Shown piece after piece: positions 20,161 to 26,192 of a DNA stretch of 26,192 nt. The stretch lies in the NCBI GenBank assembly GCA_024364805.1, contig CM044516.1, forward strand, positions 16,711,950 through 16,738,141, given 5' to 3'. The notes beneath the pieces were generated by a model that ran no database searches, was not told the DNA's origin, and saw only the letters and a program-made list of their open reading frames with translations. The first letter of the stretch is position 1. Every line of letters starts with the position of its first letter. The translations under genes and the position numbers were made by a program. The DNA comes from Euprymna scolopes. Taxonomy: Eukaryota; Mollusca; Cephalopoda; Sepiida; Sepiolidae.

Positions 20161-20440
20161 TGCAACGGCTTAATCACATTTCACACACCGGTTCCCATCA
20201 GATAACCAAAGTTAAGCAATGATGAGCCTGGCCAGTATCAGATGGGTGACCATTTGGAGCTTCCAGATGCTGTATGTGCTCTCCGATTATCTCAGTATTG
20301 TTTCCAGTCATCCTGGACTTCTCCTTGCCACTGGACTCAAGCAGTGCCGATTCAGGAGAGGTGTGGTTGGGAATTGCACAACCCTTGCCACAATTATATG
20401 CAGCTGCCCTGACAAGGGTATCCTTTGTCTTTCAAAACTG
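20161..20440 (+). repeat. 5S rRNA-headed SINE-like repeat, copy B
   Basis: The 20161-20277 head resembles 5S rRNA (ACACCGGTTCCC, AGTTAAGCAA, GCCTGGCCAGTA, GATGGGTGACC, GATGCTGTATG). The body after 20278 (TCTCCGATTATCTCAG, TTGTTTCCAGTC, TTGCCACTGGACTCAAG) matches copy A, which shows this is a repeat family and not a lone 5S pseudogene. The right end is uncertain; similarity with copy A ends near 20440, and unassigned sequence follows. 5S-derived SINEs (the SINE3 class) are known in other animals. It lies in a MARCHF6 intron, antisense. Confidence 0.82.
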
Positions 20441-21117
20441 AATGGAGGCATCATTGCAACTTTATTTTGGATGCCATCATCCAGGTTATGTTGGCTTGAT
20501 GTTATTACAATTATCTTAGTTCATTACTTTACTGCTGTGTGTTTTTACAGTTTCATCTAAGTTAGGGATGCATGAATAACTAATTTTGAATGTGTTCCTA
20601 CTGAATATCTTTTGAGGTGGCTTATTCAATGGGAAATGTTTGTGGATTAGTGCAAGGAAGGCACCGGCAATTGTATTTTTCACTTACACGCTGTAAAGAA
20701 GTGGGGGTGCAAACCAGATTATATTAATACCTTTTGTTTATTTATTTTAGATTTTATTATTACAAGGGTTTAGTGTTGAGTTATAATCAAGTGTAGTGTT
20801 AAGGTATTCACAATCATTTAGTGCTCTAATATATATGGCTGAATTAATTGAATACCTGTTCATTGGAGTGGTTATTGCTGATTCTGAAATTGGGTTAAGA
20901 AATGAATGTAGATTGCCATAGGATCCATGCTTTCTATGGCTCAATGAAAAATAGGCAATCTTAAAATTTCATGATAAATATAACCTCTTAAATAACAGAT
21001 CAGAAAGATCAATTGAATGTAGACAAATATAAAGCAGCATGCATATACAGATAAGCCATATATAGCTCTAACAATCAATCAAAGATTAAAACATTTAAAT
21101 CTAAATATAATTTACAA
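20441..21117. other. MARCHF6 intron stretch, unassigned
   Basis: AT-rich. The plus ORF ending at 20560 starts inside the 5S-headed repeat and is not a gene. The minus ORF at 20747-20944 has no recognised similarity. Confidence 0.4.
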
Positions 21118-21228
21118 TTAAAAACATGATGGTTAAAAGATCAGATGTGCAATATTTTTTTAAATAAATATTTAAAAAAAAATAGAAATATTGCACATGT
21201 CTAATCTTTTAACTGTCGTGTTTTAAAT
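21118..21228. repeat. Inverted repeat, about 40-bp arms
   Basis: The left arm ATTAAAAACATGATGGTTAA, AAGATCAGATGTGCAATATTT is the near reverse complement of 21186-21228 (AAATATTGCACATGTC, TAATCTTTTAACTGTCGTG). The AT-rich spacer is about 28 bp. It is probably a small MITE. Confidence 0.7.
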
Positions 21229-22318
21229 TTCATTTCCACCATGCTTCTTAACGGTGAATTTCTATTCATTTTTATAATCTACAATCTAATACACTTAGTC
21301 ATATCCAGCTGGATAGGCTAGGGTCCTCAAAATAACCAGTAGACATGCTTCGTTAATAGTAAAATATGGATAACAGAAAAATATACCAGTTCACAGATTG
21401 TGCAGATATATATTGCTGTCTAAGAATTTGTATGTGTGTGTGTGTAGATATATGCAGGATTGTACATTCGTAAAAACATGTATATGTGTGTGCTAAGTTA
21501 GAAGATAAATTATGTAGTATACTGAATTAAAAATGTGTGCATGCATAAAAAGTTTGAATGCAAAATGCAAAAAATCCAACTTATTTAAATCAAGACGTCA
21601 AACAACAAAAGGACAAATATATATTAAATCTAGATTTTGACTAAAAGCCTATATTTATTGAAAACAAAAAACAATTGTGTCAGTATCATTATGCAAGACC
21701 TTTTCTAGTTAGAGATTCATAATTGGCATTTATCGCATTCAAAATCTTTGTGTGTATGTATGTGTGTGTATAAATATATATATATATATATATGGAACTA
21801 TATATACACATGATTGTTTTGTAACATAGCACACACGTTTACACATGCGTTCCATGCATATAGACACTTGGGACCCACACGTGGTAGACTCCGTCACAAA
21901 GGAGACAAAAAATAGGGAAAAAATTCCACTCCTGTTTCAGGTTTTAAGAAAAGACTTATTCCTCATTCTCCCACCATGTGTGACTTCTCGTTACAGCTGT
22001 AACATTACCCACGTCTCTAACGTTATAGTCTTCTCTAACATGCACTCTTCTTTTTATAGTTTTATTTTTTGTTACCCTGACGTCATTTTGCACATGGCTC
22101 GGTATTTGTATATAGCAATCATACATGCGTCTGCACTGTTACACTTTGTGCTATGTAAATTTGCAAATATATAAATACATGTGCGAGTGATCACATACAT
22201 ATATGATTATATGAATATATAGTAAACATTCTCAAACCAAGACTTGCTTATGAGTACCCCCAATATTAAATAAAAGAAATCCACTTATATTCGCCTGTGT
22301 ATGTACTTGCTCACATCA

Positions 22319-22349
<31 letters not shown>

Positions 22350-22484
22350 TATATATCAGTGTGATTTTTAACCCCCCACCCCACAATGCCTAAACTTGCT
22401 AGAGTAATAGGACTTCAAGGGTAATAACATTCCTGTATCAATTCGAAGATCTCTTGAAGATATATAATAAATTCTTGACGTCTA

Positions 22485-22524
<40 letters not shown>

Positions 22525-22890
22525 CTTAGAATCTTTAAGCTTTTTACTTTCTTCCATGTATTAACATAGATCAACCCCAAACCAGCATCTCAACAAACAA
22601 CCCTCATTTCTCAAAACAATACATATTTCCAAGTTAAATAGATGATCTCTGAGGAGGTTATATAGACAGGAATCTCAACTTGTTGATGTAAGGCAAACTA
22701 ACCACAACATATACCAGCTCTACTAACACCCAACTTAGTAGCTAGCCGTTTTGCAACATCTATATACACTTGTTACCCTGTAATAAATAACTAATCCGAT
22801 TATGATTATGTCAAGTTTATATAAAAAATATATTTTTTTAGATATATATTCTTTAGTTTTTTGGGTTTTTTTTCCAATTTTCTTACTTTG
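21229..22890. other. MARCHF6 intron stretch with simple repeats
   Basis: It contains (GT)/(AT) microsatellites at 21751-21793 and 22319-22356, and an A-run at 22488-22522. A more GC-balanced patch at 21838-22170 (GGGACCCACACGTGG) is probably an unnamed old repeat; its ORF has no recognised similarity. Confidence 0.4.
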
Positions 22891-23480
22891 TTCTAGCTAA
22901 GAATGAGGTATCCTACCAGATGCCAGACATTCACCTGCTACATCATACATTCCAATTAAGAGATCTTTTTATAACTTTAATCGTCCCCTTAAGTGCAACT
23001 GTTTGTATCTCTCTGGCACTTGGTTCAACGAAGTATATTTGTCAGGTAGTTTTTTAAATTTTTTTTTATATGAATCCAGTTGCTCCTATAATTACTGGAA
23101 TTAATGTAGATTTTCATAAGATTACAGTTTCTTCTTATGTCGTACATAAGACTTTAATATTACGTGATCTTTTCCCTCTCAACTCTGTTTAATCCAGCAT
23201 CATTAATAACACTAACTTCTTCTAAGGTTGCTTCTTTCTTCTTGTCCTATTTCACTGTCAGGTTTAATAGTGTCATTTTCCAGGTATGTAGCTGTACGAG
23301 TTGCACTGTTACAAATAAGCTCAATGAAGCTATATTTCCATCTTCAGGGCATATATACTGGTAAGTTACATTACAATAACCTAAAGAAAGAAGCAGTCCA
23401 CAATCATAATCTTGGTTTTCTTAATTTAGGTGAATGCCTACACTTTCTTCTTTACTGTGTTACACGTATCTCACCATCAT
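22891..23480 (-). mobile_element. Possible decayed LINE relic
   Basis: On the minus strand, shifting frames give ENDTIKPDSEIGQEE, VILKSYVRHKKKL and VPERYKQLHLRG, which remind me of the terminal part of some invertebrate LINE proteins. The match is weak and rests on recall alone. Confidence 0.3.
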
Positions 23481-23901
23481 AATAGAAAATATTGTCCTTA
23501 TCACATTAGGCAACTCAAAGACAAACATAATAAAAATCAACAGATTTAAAATAAATAAATAAAGTACTTAAGATAGGGAGAATGGTAAGTAAAAAAAAAT
23601 AAATAAAAAATAAAAAAATCACTTTAAAAATTATTGTCAAAGAAAAGAATTTCCGTCACATCCCAAAAAGATATCTAATGGTGAGAGGAAGCAAATAAGT
23701 TTGGAAAGAAATGCTCCACTCTAAATGAAAAGGCAATGGTGCAGGGGTTTTTTTGTTTCTCCATCAAAAATGATAATTTATATATGAAAATTAAAATTAC
23801 TAACATAATTTTATGTTATATAAATCTGAGTGCAAACACTGACATGACATTGTTTCACTCACCACCCCCAATCATTTTTCACAGTTCTATACTAGTATAT
23901 A

Positions 23902-23927
23902 TTTTATATATATATATATATATATAC
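23902..23927. repeat. (AT)n microsatellite at a splice donor
   Basis: An AT dinucleotide run that starts within a few bases downstream of the donor of the TM1 exon of MARCHF6. Confidence 0.9.
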
Positions 23928-23931
23928 TTAC

Positions 23932-24075
23932 AAGCAGTGAGGGGCACCACACCAAGCCAAGCAAATGCCACCAATGTGTAATGAAACCAATACCGGACAG
24001 CACGACCAATACTTGTAAGAAGACCACTAATAATATCTTTTATGGGAAGTCTTTTCGGCATGTCTGGGGAATATA
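23932..24075 (-). CDS. MARCHF6: MARCHF6 exon: post-RING linker and TM1
   Basis: This 144-nt exon follows the RING-CH domain. Its first two bases finish a split Ile codon. The peptide starts YSPDMPKRLPIKDI, and the TM1 stretch RYWFHYTLVAFAWLGVVPL is essentially identical to the human segment. The acceptor is CAG directly before TATAT; the donor is GTAAGT, leaving a single T that completes a Cys codon with the next exon. TM1 anchors the ligase in the ER membrane with the RING on the cytosolic side. The Met at 24061 is internal (MPKRLP), not a start, because the homologous protein reads through it. An (AT)n tract sits a few bases downstream of the donor. Confidence 0.97.
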
Positions 24076-24550
24076 CTGAAAGACAAAGAGAAAAATAAAA
24101 TAAAATTTCAAAAATAGGTCACAAAAAAAAAAAAAAGAAAAAAAAAAAAAGGTCCATCATACATTGTAAAATGTTTTAAATGGTAAAAGAATGAAACACT
24201 ATAATCTATATGATCAAGCAAAAGCATTTTCCCCCCAATTTCAGTAACCAGTATATCTTTCTATCAAATCTGCTTCGGAATTGATTAAGACCAATTCTTG
24301 AGCATTTTTTTTTTTTTTTTTTTAATATGAATTTATTTTGTTTGCTTCCATTCACTTTTGAATTTTATTCTGCTCAACAACATCATACATACAGGAAGTT
24401 GAATGAATTTTTAATCACTCAGATGCTACTTGTCAGCCACATTCACCAAAAAGTCTTCTTCACTATTACATATTTTGATCTTATTGTATGTTAACTACTC
24501 TACAGTTTCAACCTAAACTTTTTTGTTACTATGCGTACATTTCCTTCTTA

Positions 24551-24914
24551 TCTTCTATAGTATAAATTTCACCTGTCTGTTTAAATGTATGTATGTCTGC
24601 CTAAAACTTTCGATAGAGGCGACGGATTTTCACGATGTCGGTATCGTTTTGAAGCTCGACCCTCCGGACAACAAATATTGAAAAACTGACTAAAAACATT
24701 AATTCCTTCACCCTCAACTGGACACTTTTCTACAGAAAGGGGTCGCTTTTTTTGACGATATTTTCAAAAGTCATCCCCTCTTTTTGATTGATTAGCCTTA
24801 ATCTAAACCTCCACTAGTTCCAGTTTGGTGATGGACGCAACAGCAAAGATGTCACGTTTGTTTTTTCACATTCGTTTCCTCCTTCGCGGTATGGGTTTCA
24901 GCCTGCCTACTACC

Positions 24915-24960
<46 letters not shown>

Positions 24961-25004
24961 AACGCACCTCCAAACACCCGGGCAACGCCGGGCACCCAGG
25001 CTAG
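24551..25004 (+). mobile_element. Helitron-like non-autonomous element
   Basis: The start is TCTTCTATAGTATAAATTTC after A (24550), or TCTATAG at 24554 by comparison with its relatives. The end is CACCCGGGCAACGCCGGG, CACCCAGGCTAG, then T (25005). The hairpin CCCGG/CCGGG is perfect here. A T-run at 24917-24956 precedes the CACCTCCAAACACC motif shared with 12802-13807. No coding capacity. Confidence 0.75.
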
Positions 25005-25317
25005 TCTTGACTAAAAGTGATAAAAAGCATTTTTTTTTATCAAATGTTACCTTCCTTCAAGTATTTGTGTATGGATACAAGTATTTAACCACCATTCTAT
25101 CCAAAAGACTTATCCTTGTCTCTACATGTTTCTATGAGACTATGTTTCAGAATTACAAAATAATATGAACATTTAAATATTCATTACTATTTATAAATTT
25201 AAAGAACACTAATAGATATTTATAGATAAAAAAGAAAAGCAAGTAAAACATTTACAGAGGGTTTTCATAGGAGCGCAAGTTAGTTGGAGTTTTGCTGGCC
25301 TAATGTTTATCGTACTT

Positions 25318-25465
25318 GACACACTGTCTTTAGGTTTTGGTTTTGATCTCAGCTAGAGTTTTTTTTTATTTAGCAATTAATCGTTTGTAAAAAAAGACTC
25401 GCATGCACATCTCAGTTTATGTACGAATTAAAATAATATTTGTGTATTTTATGACCAGGCAATGC
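25318..25465 (+). mobile_element. Fragment of the same Helitron-like family
   Basis: GGTTTTGGTTTTGATCTCAGC, a T-run, and TGTGTATTTTATGACCAGGC resemble the 3' parts of the elements at 2118-2499 and 17097-17186. The terminal hairpin and CTAG are not preserved. Confidence 0.4.
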
Positions 25466-25956
25466 TCATATCACTCATTTACAAGTGTAATTGAGCACTG
25501 TAGTCTTATTACTCAAGAAATACTATTATACTAATATGTAAATATATATGTACAGGTGAGGTGTGACTGGAGATTGTGTAACACTTCACAAATACATGCA
25601 CAGTAGGGAAGGTCGATTTGCAACTTTTTTCAGAAAATCAACATGGCACTGGTGATGATAGTTGGGATTTGATGTGATAAGAACATATACCAAAAATTAG
25701 ATTCCTATCTTGAACAGAAAATTGAGCATTTAATTTTAAAAATCTTTGTAGAAAAAAAATGCTGAAAAATCCTCCATTTTCATAGTATTTTTCACAACAC
25801 TGACTTTGAAATTTCACTATTCTTATAAAATATTCAATCAAAATTGATATTTATATAAAATACATTGAAAGAAAAATAAATACATGAATTATAATTTTAA
25901 TTATGAATCACAACTAGCAAAATATCTCAACTTTTACTGCATTGATTAAACAAAAA

Positions 25957-26007
<51 letters not shown>

Positions 26008-26192
26008 ATAGCAACTAAGTCTTTTAAATTTCACAATTCAAAAAGATGTGGAGATGTATTACACAATATAACAACTTAATACAAGTTACAGAACCATGTA
26101 TTTTAAATTTTTATTAAACGCAATGATATAAACTGTTATAATAGAACTAATGTGTTCTGTATAATTTCCTTTCAAGGAAAATGAAGGTCTAA
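25466..26192. other. MARCHF6 5'-side intron stretch, unassigned
   Basis: AT-rich intron with an A-run of 43 at 25961-26003. No RING-CH coding sequence was found between 24076 and the window end. Confidence 0.5.

Larger units (their letters stand above)
4974..24075 (-). other. MARCHF6: MARCHF6 (TEB4/Doa10-type) E3 ligase gene, partial: eight internal exons
   Basis: This is the span of the recognised part of one minus-strand gene. MARCHF6 is a multi-pass ER-membrane ubiquitin ligase of ER-associated degradation; known vertebrate targets include squalene monooxygenase and type 2 deiodinase. The eight exons are colinear with my memory of the human protein, from just after the RING-CH domain through TM1, TM2, the cytosolic loop and TM3. 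Intron phases all agree, and joining the exons gives 263 uninterrupted codons. Introns are 4025, 1855, 1803, 3127 (with a 419-bp gap), 1612, 4631 and 1258 bp in transcript order. The RING-CH exons lie beyond position 26192 and the later membrane segments beyond position 1. No promoter or poly-A site of this gene is visible. Gene identity is very secure; the species is not. Confidence 0.96.

Noticed and set aside
20161-20277. A functional 5S rRNA gene
   Set aside because: It differs at many positions from 5S, lacks a clean terminator, and is followed by a repeat body shared with another copy.
20219-20560. 113-residue plus ORF
   Set aside because: It begins inside the 5S-headed repeat and has no protein similarity that I recognise.
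23879-24061. Met at 24061 as a gene start
   Set aside because: The homologous protein continues upstream through IYSPDM, and an acceptor sits at 24076, so this Met is internal.

Overview
The window is AT-rich, intron-dominated animal DNA. Its only convincing host gene is the N-terminal half of MARCHF6 (TEB4/Doa10), an ER-membrane RING-CH E3 ubiquitin ligase, on the minus strand. I recognise eight coding exons from their translations, and all have proper AG acceptors and GT donors whose phases join without error: 24075-23932, 19906-19834, 17978-17825, 16021-15808, 12680-12619, 11006-10974, 6342-6291 and 5032-4974. Together they give 791 nt, or 263 whole codons plus two bases of a split codon. 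The RING-CH exon(s) must lie past the right edge. The rest of the multi-pass C-terminal part must lie past the left edge, since I found no further exon in 1-4973. Repeat style and intron size suggest an invertebrate, most likely a mollusc and possibly a cephalopod; this is inference from sequence texture, not proof.

Everything else is intron, heavily filled with decayed mobile DNA. From left to right: a jockey/CR1-like LINE on the plus strand (1-1700), interrupted by a 5S rRNA-headed repeat; a Helitron-like non-autonomous element (2118-2499); a U2 snRNA-like repeat (2531-2622); a cluster of long-inverted-repeat (foldback) elements (3321-4970); a 220-bp inverted-repeat element with a hammerhead-like core (5226-5445); hAT-type elements with 8-bp duplications (5798-6130 and 9613-9777); a 176-bp Helitron-like element (7356-7531); a second foldback element (7684-8058); antisense LINE relics (11130-11790); a Helitron-like element that contains a 419-bp assembly gap (12802-13807); another LINE 3' end (15205-15632); a Helitron-like composite with a solo-LTR-like fossil (16115-17186); more MITEs (17494-17662, 18128-18560, 21118-21228); a second 5S-headed repeat (20161-20440); and a fourth Helitron-like element (24551-25004).

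The points most worth a second look are the two 5S-rRNA-headed repeats, the U2-like segment whose downstream body recurs in inverse orientation beside one of them, the Helitron-like family whose 3' hairpin is kept by G-U wobble, the hammerhead-like core in an inverted-repeat element, and a MARCHF6 splice acceptor whose pyrimidine tract is a pure run of about 48 T.
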